A stretch of DNA of 64,000 bases from Polyangium spumosum (GCF_009649845.1 NZ_WJIE01000003.1:1-64000), one strand, 5' to 3'; shown: positions 39,414 to 49,070, counted from the first letter of the stretch. The notes: generated by a model not told the origin, from the letters alone. Made by a program: numbers and translations.

Positions 39414-40133
39414 ATGAATGCACCGCTCATCGTGACCAACACGCTTCCCAGCAAGAGCTTCAACACCATCACGCAGCTCGGCCTCAAGGCCTTGAACCTC
39501 GCCCTCGTCCACAACGCAGCGCTCGGCCCGCGGTTGCCGCAAGGGCTGGTCGATGGGCTCATCATCGACATCGAAAAACTCGGCGAGGCCGTCCCCGGCG
39601 CGAAATTCGCGCAGGGCGAGGCCGTCGCAGCCACGAGCGCGCAAAACGTGGCGCTCGAAAGCGGACACGCCCAGGTGAAGCAGATCCGCGCCGCCATCCG
39701 CCGCGCGAAGGCGCCGGTCGACGTGAAACGCGCCTACGGCATCGGGCAGAAGGTGAACAAGACGAACGTGCGAGACGTGCAGGTCGCCATTCAGCACATC
39801 CTCGAGCGCGCCGAGAAAGCCCCGGACGAGGCGACGTCGCTCGGGATCGTGCCGAAGGACATCGCCAAGCTGAAGCAATCGCTGGCCGCAATCACGCAGG
39901 CCGACGCGCAGCAGGAGCAAAAACGCGCGACAGCGCCAGGCACGACGCGGGCACGCAATCGAACGGCAAACCGGATCCTCGCCGCCGTGGCGCGGATCGA
40001 GGGCGCAGGGCGCATCGAGTTCGAGGACGATCCGGCCATCCTCGCGGAGTTCGAGGCGCTCGGGGCGGGGACGCGGGGGAAGAAGAAGGGGGACGCGGAG
40101 AATGAGGAGGGGGAGGCGGATCCGGCGGGGTGA
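39414..40133 (+). CDS. Small helical protein downstream of repeat array 2 (unknown function)
   Basis: About 239 residues. ATG 39414 follows GGGAGGA. No signal peptide or membrane helix. The N-terminus (VTNTLPSKSFNTITQLGLKA) leads into helical, Lys/Arg- and Ala-rich segments; the tail is KKKGDAENEEGEAD. AYGIGQKVNK and, about 30 residues later, LGIVPKDIAKLKQSLAAI parallel YLRIGKQFG and HGFIAADATRLSDARDTLIA in the protein at 470-1246, and GTTR...NRIL parallels TTRETARSIL. No known domain recognised. Basic surface and position behind a tandem array suggest DNA or RNA binding, by analogy with iteron or parS-type autoregulators; this is inference. Expression is probably sigma-54-dependent. Confidence 0.82.
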   Translation: MNAPLIVTNTLPSKSFNTITQLGLKALNLALVHNAALGPRLPQGLVDGLIIDIEKLGEAVPGAKFAQGEAVAATSAQNVALESGHAQVKQIRAAIRRAKAPVDVKRAYGIGQKVNKTNVRDVQVAIQHILERAEKAPDEATSLGIVPKDIAKLKQSLAAITQADAQQEQKRATAPGTTRARNRTANRILAAVARIEGAGRIEFEDDPAILAEFEALGAGTRGKKKGDAENEEGEADPAG

Positions 40134-40170
40134 GCGGCGTTCGAGAGAGGGTGGTTCATAGGCACCGGCG

Positions 40171-40294
40171 GCCAGCCTCACCCCCCAACCCCCTCTCCGC
40201 GCGGCGGAGAGGGGGCGAAATGCGCGGGTTCGAGGTGGAAACTCCCTCCCTCTCCACTGTGTGGAGAGGGAGGGTTGGGGTGGGTGAGGCTGGC
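40171..40294. repeat. Palindromic intergenic element (MITE/REP-like)
   Basis: The outer arms (GCCAGCCTCACC... at 40171 and its near complement ending at 40294) enclose two perfect hairpins: a 12-bp stem at 40189-40215 with a GCG loop, and a 14-bp stem at 40244-40274 with a TGT loop. The layout suggests a non-autonomous, dispersed palindromic repeat. It lies just upstream of the antitoxin gene and could affect its mRNA. The remainder of the 40134-40326 gap shows nothing else. Confidence 0.75.
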
Positions 40295-40326
40295 GCTCCC
40301 GGACCGAGGAGGGTAGACTCGCCCGG

Positions 40327-40557
40327 GTGCAAGCCCTGAAAGCACGTGTTCAGAACGGCCGCATCGTGGTGGATGAACCGACGGATCTGCCCGAGGGCAC
40401 GGTGCTCGATCTCGTGGTGGCCGATCCGGGCGATGAGCTCGACGAGGACGAGCGCGCCGCGTTGCATACCGCGCTCGACGAGGGGCTCGCAGACATGCAG
40501 GCCGGCGGGGGCATCGACGCAGAGACGTTGCTCGACGAGCTGCGGGCGCGCGGATGA
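40327..40557 (+). CDS. Antitoxin of a ParE/RelE-type toxin-antitoxin pair
   Basis: About 76 residues from GTG 40327. The N-terminal VQNGRIVVDEPTDLPEGTVL is typical of a small antitoxin family with an AbrB/DUF104-like strand domain, followed by an acidic helix (DELDEDERAALHTALDEGLA) that would wrap the toxin. Its stop overlaps the toxin start in ATGA (40554-40557), the usual arrangement of type II modules. Antitoxins of this kind normally repress their own operon; no clear operator is seen beyond the palindromic element upstream. Confidence 0.8.
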   Translation: MQALKARVQNGRIVVDEPTDLPEGTVLDLVVADPGDELDEDERAALHTALDEGLADMQAGGGIDAETLLDELRARG

Positions 40558-40853
40558 AGGTCGTTTTCCTGGGACGCTCGGCCGCGCAAGCTCGAGCGGT
40601 CGAGGCGTGGTGGCGGGACAACCAGGGGAGCTCGTCGCTCTTCACGAATGAGCTCGCCCTTGCGCTGCGACTCCTGAAGAGGGCGCCCGAGATGGGAGCG
40701 CCCTACGCGCCGAGAGCGGACCGAGGGGTCCGTCGGCTGCTGCTGCGACGGACCCAATATCATATTTATTACGTGTACGATCGGGACAAGAAAGTCATCG
40801 GGGTGCTCGCCATCTGGAGCTGTCTCCGAGGGAAGCCGCCGAAGCTGGGATGA
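40554..40853 (+). CDS. ParE/RelE-family toxin
   Basis: About 99 residues. The ParE/RelE fold is shown by LFTNELALALRLLKRAPEMG, the basic strand GVRRLLLRRTQYHIYYVYD and the ending VIGVLAIWSCLRG, the common beta-sheet pattern of plasmid-stabilisation toxins. RelE-type members cleave mRNA at the ribosome, ParE-type members act on gyrase; which applies here cannot be decided. It is translationally coupled to the antitoxin and ends 21 bp from the convergent kinase gene. Confidence 0.85.
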   Translation: MKVVFLGRSAAQARAVEAWWRDNQGSSSLFTNELALALRLLKRAPEMGAPYAPRADRGVRRLLLRRTQYHIYYVYDRDKKVIGVLAIWSCLRGKPPKLG

Positions 40854-40874
40854 GCCGGGGGCCCCGGGCCCACC

Positions 40875-42236
40875 TCACCTCCCCGTCACCAGCCACCGCA
40901 AAGCATCCCCCTCCGCCGTGAAGAACGAATAAAGCGGCAACCCCGTCTCCACCGACAATCGCTGGATCTGCATCCGACCGAGCGCGCTGCTCACGAGGTT
41001 CGCCGCCCGGACGAGGCCATTCTCGCGCGCGTGTTTCATCGTCTTCTCGACGAACACGCTCACCTCGGGCTTCTGCGGCGGGAAGTTCGAGATGTTCGCC
41101 AGCACGTACCAGGGCTTGCCGAGCAGCGGCCTCGTCTGGCGCTCGAACTCCTCCCAGTAGGCCTTGCCGTCCGAAGCGTCCCAGAAGCCCCACACGTCGA
41201 CACGGACGACCCGCGTCGTGTTGTCGACCGTCACCAGATATCCCTTCTTCGCCACCTCACGCGGCGGAGGCGGCGCCTCGGTGGGCGCCTGCCTCTTCGA
41301 CGAGGTGGCCGCCGGCTCCGGCTGCATCGGGACGAGGCTCTCGCGCACGAGGTCCCGGAGCGAGAGGATCGCCGTCGTGGCCCGCGAAAACCGCGCCTCC
41401 ACGGACCTCGCCGTCATCTCCGCGAACCAGAGGTCGAAGCCGGGCGGAAGGACCACGCCCCTGCGGCGCTTCGCCCGCGTCTCCGGCGCCTCGCGCGGGC
41501 CGTCGCTGATGTCCACCGCGAGCATGATCGGCGAGCCCGCGCGCTCGAGCTCCTCCGCCCAGTAAGGCTCGCCGACGAGCAATTCATACGCGAGCTGGCC
41601 GAGCGCATAAATGTCGGCCGCAGGGCCGACGGCGCGCGAGGCCTCGACCTGCTCGGGCGCCATGTAGAGCGGCGTGCCGAGGATGCCGCGGGTGTTGATG
41701 CCGGCGACCGCAGGATCGACGGTCTTCACGACCCCAAAATCGAGGAGCTTGACGCAAGGCGTGCCGTCGTCGCGGGACGTGACGAAGAGGTTCTCGGGCT
41801 TGAGGTCGCGGTGGACGACGCCCGCCGCGTGGAGCTTGTCGAGGGCGAGCGCCGTCTGCGCGAGATAGTGGAGCGCGTCCCCGACAGGGATTCGCTCGCC
41901 CCGATCGAGCAGGGCGCCGAGGTCGCTGCCCCGGAGGAGCTCCATCACGAGGAAAGGCAGGTCCGTGGTCTTGTCGACGCCGACGTCGAGGATACGGACG
42001 ATGTGATCACTCTCGATCGCGCCCGTCGCCCGCGCCTCGAGCTCGAAGCGCTTGCGGCCCTCCTCGCTGGTCACGAGATTCGGGAGCATGACCTTGAGCG
42101 CGCGGCGGCTCGAGGTCTTCTCGTCCAGGACCTCGTACACCGTGCCCATCCCGCCGGACTTGATCGGCTGGATCACACGATAACGGCCGTGGAAAAACGT
42201 GCCTGGGTCGAGGAGCGCGGGGCGTCGCAGGAGCAT
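40875..42236 (-). CDS. Ser/Thr protein kinase with C-terminal STAS-like domain
   Basis: About 453 residues. Complete Hanks-type kinase: P-loop KSGGMGTVYE (27-36), Lys in RALKVML, catalytic loop HRDLKPEN, DFG in KLLDFGVVK, and APE in YMAPEQ. No transmembrane helix follows; after a Pro/Glu linker (about 305-325) comes a domain of about 125 residues (GYLVTVDNTTRVVRVDVWGFW ... RMQIQRLSVETG ... EGDALRWLV) in the SpoIIAA-like/STAS pattern. A cytosolic kinase that carries its own STAS partner is uncommon and suggests intramolecular control or a link to partner-switching. ATG 42236 has no strong Shine-Dalgarno. Upstream of it on the same strand is argG. Confidence 0.85.
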   Translation of the reverse strand: MLLRRPALLDPGTFFHGRYRVIQPIKSGGMGTVYEVLDEKTSSRRALKVMLPNLVTSEEGRKRFELEARATGAIESDHIVRILDVGVDKTTDLPFLVMELLRGSDLGALLDRGERIPVGDALHYLAQTALALDKLHAAGVVHRDLKPENLFVTSRDDGTPCVKLLDFGVVKTVDPAVAGINTRGILGTPLYMAPEQVEASRAVGPAADIYALGQLAYELLVGEPYWAEELERAGSPIMLAVDISDGPREAPETRAKRRRGVVLPPGFDLWFAEMTARSVEARFSRATTAILSLRDLVRESLVPMQPEPAATSSKRQAPTEAPPPPREVAKKGYLVTVDNTTRVVRVDVWGFWDASDGKAYWEEFERQTRPLLGKPWYVLANISNFPPQKPEVSVFVEKTMKHARENGLVRAANLVSSALGRMQIQRLSVETGLPLYSFFTAEGDALRWLVTGR

Positions 42237-42297
42237 GGCGGGCAGGTGACGCTACCAACGCACCCGCGCCGCGACAAGCGATCCGCCGCGCCGAGGC

Positions 42298-43731
<1,434 letters not shown>

Positions 43732-44364
43732 TCAGCCCTCGTCGCCGACGAGCCCCTCGCGCCGCCCCATCTCGTAGAGCTTTTCCTTGAGGTGCTGGAA
43801 GCGCTTGCGCAGGCGCGCGGCGGCGCGTTTTTTCTCGTCCGCCCGGAGCGGCGGCGCGTCCTCGCCGTGGAGCACGACCGCGAGGTCGTCCCAGGAGAGC
43901 TGCCGATCGACGCGGAGCATGAGGAGCTCCTGCTCCTCGGGCGAGAGGCGCGCCCGGAGCTCGGCGAAACGATCCCGCCGCTCGGTGCGCAGATACGAGC
44001 GAGTGACCGTGCGGACCTCAGCCTCGATCGCCGAAAGCGAGGAGCCCTCCGGCAAGGGCACGACCCGCGCAGCCCGGCGCTTCTCCGCGCGACGAAAATC
44101 GAGGGAGGAGGTGCGCGCGACGGCATACGCCCAGGTCCGGAAGGAGGCGTCCCAGCGAAAGCTCGGGAGGCTCTTCCAGAGCTTCTCGGCAAAAAGGGAA
44201 AACACCTCGGAGGCGTCGGTCTCGTTGCGATGGAGCGCCGCGACGAACTCGAAGATCTCAGGGCCGTAAGCGCGCAGCGCGACGGAGGTGGCGGCGCCGA
44301 CGTCCCCAGCCTCGGCGAGGCGGCGGATGTCTGCGTCGATCGTGCGCCGGGTGTCCGCGTTCAT
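43732..44364 (-). CDS. ECF-like RNA polymerase sigma factor
   Basis: About 210 residues. A region-2-like half (EVFSLFAEKLWKSLPSFRWDASFRTWAYAVARTSSLDFRR) and a region-4-like half (LRARLSPEEQELLMLRVDRQLSWDDLAVVLHG followed by RKRFQHLKEKLYEM) indicate an ECF-type factor. The spacing in region 4 has an insertion (EDAPPLRADEKKRAAA), which occurs in some myxobacterial ECF groups. No anti-sigma gene is adjacent; it lies 51 bp before argG in the same direction but with no sign of shared purpose. Confidence 0.78.
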   Translation of the reverse strand: MNADTRRTIDADIRRLAEAGDVGAATSVALRAYGPEIFEFVAALHRNETDASEVFSLFAEKLWKSLPSFRWDASFRTWAYAVARTSSLDFRRAEKRRAARVVPLPEGSSLSAIEAEVRTVTRSYLRTERRDRFAELRARLSPEEQELLMLRVDRQLSWDDLAVVLHGEDAPPLRADEKKRAAARLRKRFQHLKEKLYEMGRREGLVGDEG

Positions 44365-44419
44365 GCGAGGTGCTACGAGAGTGGTGGCAACACAAGTTCA
44401 TCCGCACGTCAAGCGAATT

Positions 44420-45214
44420 CTACTTGCCGTGTGCGACGCCTGCGTCCCGGGCGCTCTCCGCGAGCGGCTCGTACTCGGGGGCCGAGAGCGCGTGAAAGCC
44501 TTCGGGCCAGGGAGCTTCGACGCGGCACATCAAGACCAGCCAGGACGGCGTAGGGGCCGGGTTTACGTGTTCCACGGTCAACTCGATGGCGCTCGTCCGC
44601 CGCCACAGTTCTTGTAAATCAGAGCAATAATACCGGGGTACCCAGCCCAGGAGATGATTGTCCGACGTACGAATCATCATGGCGGCAGGGTCGGCCGGGT
44701 TCTGGAGATCGCTCAAGAGAAACAGCTTCTCGTGGAGCGGTGCGCTCATGGCCCGCGCTCTGGCCTCCTCCCGCACGTACTTCATACCATGTACGAAGAA
44801 GCTGAGCGAATAACGACGCTCTCCGCTCGGTGAGACGACTTCGGTCGGTTGTGGGAAGAGGTAATAGGAATCCGTGACTTTATGCCCCTCGCTCCTCGCC
44901 AGGATCAGGAGCGGATCAGGCGACGGATCCGTCAATCCGAGGCGCTCGATGTACACGGGGTAATCACCGCGACTCCGAGACATGATGCGGTTCTTGAAGA
45001 TCGGAAACAGATCTGCAGAGACGTAGCGTTTCGAGGTGTCGGGGAAGCCGATGATCGGCGACATCGAAGCTGCCCCGCGAGCGACCTCGAAGCCCCGAAC
45101 GTACACGAACTCGTACCGGCTATCCGCCAGCCTCCGCAGGCGCCCCACGGGATACCATCGGCGCGAGACGGCGTCTTGCCATGCGACGTAAAGAACGGGG
45201 ATCGGGTCAGACAT
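44420..45214 (-). CDS. HipA N-terminal-like/HIRAN domain protein
   Basis: About 264 residues from ATG 45214 (MSDPIPVLYV), which overlaps the end of the upstream kinase gene by 8 bp. The first half (WQDAVSRRWYPVGRLRR ... YVSADLFPIFKNRIMSRSRG ... IERLGL) has the form of the HipA N-terminal subdomain. The second half has HEKLFLLSDLQNPADPAAMM and SDNHLLGWVPRYYCSDLQEL, which fits the HIRAN domain (NPxDPxAI ... LGYVPR). HIRAN is known in DNA-repair helicases, where it binds DNA 3' ends. Its fusion here to a HipA-N-like part and coupling to a kinase suggests a two-subunit HipA-type system with a nucleic-acid or partner-sensing subunit. Confidence 0.7.
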   Translation of the reverse strand: MSDPIPVLYVAWQDAVSRRWYPVGRLRRLADSRYEFVYVRGFEVARGAASMSPIIGFPDTSKRYVSADLFPIFKNRIMSRSRGDYPVYIERLGLTDPSPDPLLILARSEGHKVTDSYYLFPQPTEVVSPSGERRYSLSFFVHGMKYVREEARARAMSAPLHEKLFLLSDLQNPADPAAMMIRTSDNHLLGWVPRYYCSDLQELWRRTSAIELTVEHVNPAPTPSWLVLMCRVEAPWPEGFHALSAPEYEPLAESARDAGVAHGK

Positions 45215-46133
45215 GTGCTTCCGGCGCGAGTGCGAGCAGGTAGTGACGGTTGAGCTCGAGGATCCGGCGTGCAAAACGACGGTGCAACGGGGAGCAGCGC
45301 TCCTCGGGTATGCAGTCCAAGATCCCCGAGACGCTCGCGTCGTCGACAGCGCGGAGGTTCGACAACCAGTGTCGGGCGGCGGCGGGGCGCCTCGTCAGGG
45401 TGAGTTCGAATGCCCTCCGCGTGCTCATGGGATGGCTCGCGTCGGACGTTTCATACAAGGCAGAGCGACACCTGGATGCGTACACGTCGACCGTGAACCG
45501 CCGATCGTTGCCGCGGAGCCGCTCTTCCATCTTTCTTTCGGGCTCATTTCGACCGAGAGAGCTCCCATGGTCGTACGTGGGCGAAAGCAGGCGGACGTCA
45601 GCGCGTTTCACGACGCCCCAGTTCTCGTGGTGCCGATCGGAGTTTCCGATCAATGCGTCGAGCAGGAGGTATCCAACGAATACATCGCGGCCGTCGAGCT
45701 CACTCGGCAGAGGCAGCGCGGCCGCTGGCCACGCCCCCACGCGAAGCTCCTCGAGAGCGTTGAACACGGCATCCAGCGTATGATGGTGAACATGGTATCC
45801 CTCGCCCGATGGATAACTCGGGTCGAGGCTGAGCAAGACCTGGTTGCCGTGAATGAGCTCGTCTTCCTTGCTCAGGAACGAAGGGGAGACGATTCCCCGG
45901 CGACCCTCGCACACGGCGAGGTCGACTTCGGCGCACGGCAGCCCGAGAAGGCGGGCAAATTCCGACCCAACTTTCTCCGCCCAGTCCTCGTTCTCGCGGC
46001 CCTCCTTGAAGAGGCTCCAGTGGTCCTTCGCACTCTCGAACCAGAACTTCGCCTTCGAACCGAGCTGTTCGTCGCGCCGTTTCTCACGCGGAACGTCGAT
46101 ACACTGAACGGGAAACGGAGGAGGGCTCGTCAT
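45207..46133 (-). CDS. HipA/CtkA-like Ser/Thr kinase lacking the N-terminal subdomain
   Basis: About 308 residues. Kinase motifs of the HipA C-terminal domain are intact: an ATP-binding Lys in WSLFKEG (about 43), catalytic loop GNSDRHHENWGVV with Asp166 and Asn171, and metal-binding YDHGSSLG with Asp188. The usual HipA N-terminal subdomain is absent; a matching part is in the next gene, with which it overlaps by 8 bp. HipA kinases phosphorylate translation factors such as glutamyl-tRNA synthetase; the CtkA branch has stand-alone kinases. No HipB-type DNA-binding antitoxin is adjacent. The start at 46133 has no strong Shine-Dalgarno and is not certain. Confidence 0.82.
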   Translation of the reverse strand: MTSPPPFPVQCIDVPREKRRDEQLGSKAKFWFESAKDHWSLFKEGRENEDWAEKVGSEFARLLGLPCAEVDLAVCEGRRGIVSPSFLSKEDELIHGNQVLLSLDPSYPSGEGYHVHHHTLDAVFNALEELRVGAWPAAALPLPSELDGRDVFVGYLLLDALIGNSDRHHENWGVVKRADVRLLSPTYDHGSSLGRNEPERKMEERLRGNDRRFTVDVYASRCRSALYETSDASHPMSTRRAFELTLTRRPAAARHWLSNLRAVDDASVSGILDCIPEERCSPLHRRFARRILELNRHYLLALAPEAHV

Positions 46134-46138
46134 GCGCC

Positions 46139-46183
46139 GTGGAGTCCGTGGCTACCCCTGCCGCAGATGGGCATGGACTCCAC
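46139..46183. promoter_or_regulatory. Inverted repeat upstream of the HipA-like operon
   Basis: GTGGAGTCC (46139-46147) and GGACTCCAC (46175-46183) are perfect 9-bp arms separated by 27 bp, immediately 5' of the kinase start. Spaced arms of this sort fit an operator bound by a dimer of dimers, or a long-range hairpin. Confidence 0.5.
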
Positions 46184-46230
46184 GACGATACCCGGCGATC
46201 CTCGGTTCGCAAGCGCGACGATGCCCGGCT

Positions 46231-46247
46231 CGGTCATGAAATGACCG
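46231..46247. promoter_or_regulatory. Perfect palindrome in the divergent region
   Basis: CGGTCAT-GAA-ATGACCG is a 7-bp perfect inverted repeat in the middle of the intergenic region between the HipA-like operon and the TPR kinase gene. It is a good candidate operator for either gene. Confidence 0.55.
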
Positions 46248-46280
46248 GTATATGAACGCGCCGACGAGGCGCGCGGCCGG

Positions 46281-49070
46281 ATGGTACACTCGGCGCGGTC
46301 CATGAAAGGCGAGCCCTTGTCCGGACGCACGGGCGACGTGCGACGGGACGTCGAAGAGAGCGACGAGGACACGTCGATCTCGTCGTCGTCATCGCCTTCC
46401 GGGGAGGACGGCGAGGGCTCGATCACGCCCGATCCGTTCCTGGAGAAGATCGCGCGGATCCCTCCGCGGGCCACGAAGTGCGCGCCGGCGACGTTGCCGC
46501 GCCCAGGCGAGCGGGTCGGGCGCTTCGTGGTGCGCGAGGAGATCGGGCGCGGCGGGATGGGCGTGGTGTTCGCCGCGACGGATCCGACGCTCGGGCGCGA
46601 GGTCGCGCTGAAGGTGCTGCTGTCGGAGGACGAGGAGCGCAAGCGGCGGCTCCTGCGCGAGGCGCGGGCCGCGGCGGCGCTCGAGCACGCAGGCGTGGTG
46701 GCGATCTACGACGTCGGCGAGGACCAAGGGCGAGCGTTCATCGCGATGGAGCGGCTCTGCGGATCGACGCTGCGCGAGCGGCTCGACGCGAGGCCAAAGG
46801 ACGCGCGGGCGCTGCCGCCGGGCGAGGCGCGGCGCATCGCGAAGGACCTCGCCCGCGCGCTGGCGAAGGCGCACGCACGAGGCCTCGTGCACCGCGACCT
46901 GAAGCCCGAGAACGTGATGATCGAGGGCGACGGGCGGGTGATCCTGCTCGATTTCGGGCTGGCGAAGGCGACACACGCGGAGCTCGATCCGGTGCCGGTG
47001 GCGACGGCGGAAGGCGCGATCCTCGGGACGCCGAGCTATATGTCGCCCGAGCAAGCGCGGGGTCGCCCGGTGGACGCGCGGAGCGACGTGTTCTCGTTCG
47101 GGGTGATGCTCTACGAGATGCTGACGGGGAAGCGGCCCTTCGCCGGGAGAAACGCCGCCGCGGTGCTGGCGTCGATCGAAGCGTCGGAGCCGACCGCGCC
47201 GGCGTCGATACACGCGGGCGTCGATCCGGACCTCGATCGTGTCGCGCGGAGGTGTCTGCAGAAGGAGCCGCACGATCGTTACGAGAACGCCGGGGCGATC
47301 GCGGAGGAGCTCGATCACGAGGCCCCGAGAGCGCCGGGCGCGCCACGCTTGCTCGGGCCGGCGGCGCTCGTGGTGCTGCTCTTCGTGGTCGGCGCGATCC
47401 TCGGGGCGTCGAAGCTGCGCAGCGCAGAGCAAACGAAGGCGACGGAGGCGACGAGCGCGAAGGTCGCGGCGACACGCGCGGACGCGAAGGTCGTGGCGAC
47501 GGATCTGCCGAGCTCGGGCTCGTCGAACGAGGAGGCGCGCGCGGCGTACCACGCGGGGCTCGAGGCGTTCCGGGCAGGCGGGTCGTGGGGGCCGGAGTTC
47601 CAGCGGGCGATCACGCTCGATCCGGGGCTGGCCTCGGCCCACGTGCAGTTCGCGGCGATCGGGATGGCGCAACATCAGGGCGGCATCCGCGAGAGTTATC
47701 GGCAAGCGCGGGCGCGGAGCGACGCGCTGTCGCCGCGGGATCGCGCGTTGCTCGACGCGATCGAGCCCGTGGTGCAGCGCGAGCCCGCGGACTGGGCCGA
47801 GGCGGGCAAGAGGCTGGAGGCCATGCTCGAGGACCACCCGGGCGACGCGCAGCTCTGGTTCTTCCTGGCGCTCGCCCGCGGCAACTTCGACGATTTCCAG
47901 GCGGCCATCGGGCACCTGTCACGCGCGATCGAGCTCGACCCGCAGTTCGCGCGGGCGCTCTCGTCGCTGGCGGTGTTCGAGGCGTACCGGGGCAAGTTCG
48001 ACGAGGCGCAAAAGGCGATCGAGCGTTGCCTCGTGGTGGCGCCGGACGCGATGGCGTGCCTGTCGTACCGCGCGCGGCTGGAGGGCTACGCGGGGCGATG
48101 CGCGGCGATGGAGTCGACGGCGCGGCAGATGATCGCCCGCGGCGCGCAGCCGCACCTGTCGTACCCGCTGCTCGCCGACGCGCTGGCGTCGAGGGGCGAG
48201 CCGAGCGCGACGGTGGAGGAGGCGCTCCGGCACGCGGGCAAGCAGGTCGGCGAGCTCGCGCCAAACGTGGCGGAGGTCGTGCGCAGCCGCGTGCTCGTCA
48301 CAGGCGCGATGCGCAAGGCAGCCCTCCACGGCGATTTCGAGGAGGCGCTCGCGCACGCGCGGGCCCTCGAGCGGAAGGCGGAGGGCAGCGCGCGGCGCAA
48401 CGATCACGGGATCGCGGCGCGCGCGGTCGCGGAGCTCTTGATCGAGTCGGGGCGACACGCGGAGGCCGGGGCGGTCGCGCTCGATTATCTGGATCGTCAG
48501 GGCGCGTGGGAGCCGGATCCGAGCGCGGAGGACTCGGCGCTGTCGAACGACGCGACGCCCGCGCTCCTGGTGACGGCGCGCAAGGCCGGGGTGATCACGC
48601 GCGAGGGGCTCGCGTCGCGGCGGCGCGCGTGGCTCGCGGAGTGGTCGTCCCGGGTGACGCCGGCCGCGCGGAGTTATCTGTGGCTGCACGGCTGGGCGGC
48701 GACGACGATCACGGCGGAGGACGCGCAAGGCGCGCTCGCGGCGCTCGCGGAGCACGCGCCGCTGCCGCCGTACGTGCCGGGCACGCTGGTGGGCGCGTCG
48801 GCGGGCGTGACGTTCCTGCTCGGCGGGCAGCTCGAAGAGGCGAAGCGCTGGCTCGAGCAGGCAGCCGGGAGCTGCTCTGCGCTGAGCTTCCCGATGGCGC
48901 ACACGCGGGCCCATCTGTGGCTCGGTCAAGCGCGGGAAGCGTCGGGGGACACGAAGGGCGCGTGTGCGTCCTACAAGACCGTGCTCGATCGATGGGGGCG
49001 CGCGCGGCCCCGGAGCGTGACGGCGGACGAGGCGCGCGAGCGGTCGACGCGGCTCGGCTGTACACGCTGA
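46281..49070 (+). CDS. Ser/Thr protein kinase with membrane helix and TPR sensor region
   Basis: About 929 residues (ATG 46302 is an in-frame alternative; neither has a clear ribosome binding site). Acidic Ser-rich leader (1-70), then a complete kinase domain (about 81-345): IGRGGMGVV (88-96), Lys111 (EVALKVL), HRDLKPEN (204-211), DFG (224-226) and SPEQARG. A transmembrane helix (about 352-374) leads to a C-terminal region of about 540 residues of TPR-like helix pairs (FDDFQAAIGHLSRAIELDPQ; FEAYRGKFDEAQKAIERCLV). The arrangement is the common myxobacterial kinase-TM-TPR type, with TPRs outside the membrane for protein contact. It is divergent from the HipA-like operon. Confidence 0.92.
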   Translation: MVHSARSMKGEPLSGRTGDVRRDVEESDEDTSISSSSSPSGEDGEGSITPDPFLEKIARIPPRATKCAPATLPRPGERVGRFVVREEIGRGGMGVVFAATDPTLGREVALKVLLSEDEERKRRLLREARAAAALEHAGVVAIYDVGEDQGRAFIAMERLCGSTLRERLDARPKDARALPPGEARRIAKDLARALAKAHARGLVHRDLKPENVMIEGDGRVILLDFGLAKATHAELDPVPVATAEGAILGTPSYMSPEQARGRPVDARSDVFSFGVMLYEMLTGKRPFAGRNAAAVLASIEASEPTAPASIHAGVDPDLDRVARRCLQKEPHDRYENAGAIAEELDHEAPRAPGAPRLLGPAALVVLLFVVGAILGASKLRSAEQTKATEATSAKVAATRADAKVVATDLPSSGSSNEEARAAYHAGLEAFRAGGSWGPEFQRAITLDPGLASAHVQFAAIGMAQHQGGIRESYRQARARSDALSPRDRALLDAIEPVVQREPADWAEAGKRLEAMLEDHPGDAQLWFFLALARGNFDDFQAAIGHLSRAIELDPQFARALSSLAVFEAYRGKFDEAQKAIERCLVVAPDAMACLSYRARLEGYAGRCAAMESTARQMIARGAQPHLSYPLLADALASRGEPSATVEEALRHAGKQVGELAPNVAEVVRSRVLVTGAMRKAALHGDFEEALAHARALERKAEGSARRNDHGIAARAVAELLIESGRHAEAGAVALDYLDRQGAWEPDPSAEDSALSNDATPALLVTARKAGVITREGLASRRRAWLAEWSSRVTPAARSYLWLHGWAATTITAEDAQGALAALAEHAPLPPYVPGTLVGASAGVTFLLGGQLEEAKRWLEQAAGSCSALSFPMAHTRAHLWLGQAREASGDTKGACASYKTVLDRWGRARPRSVTADEARERSTRLGCTR

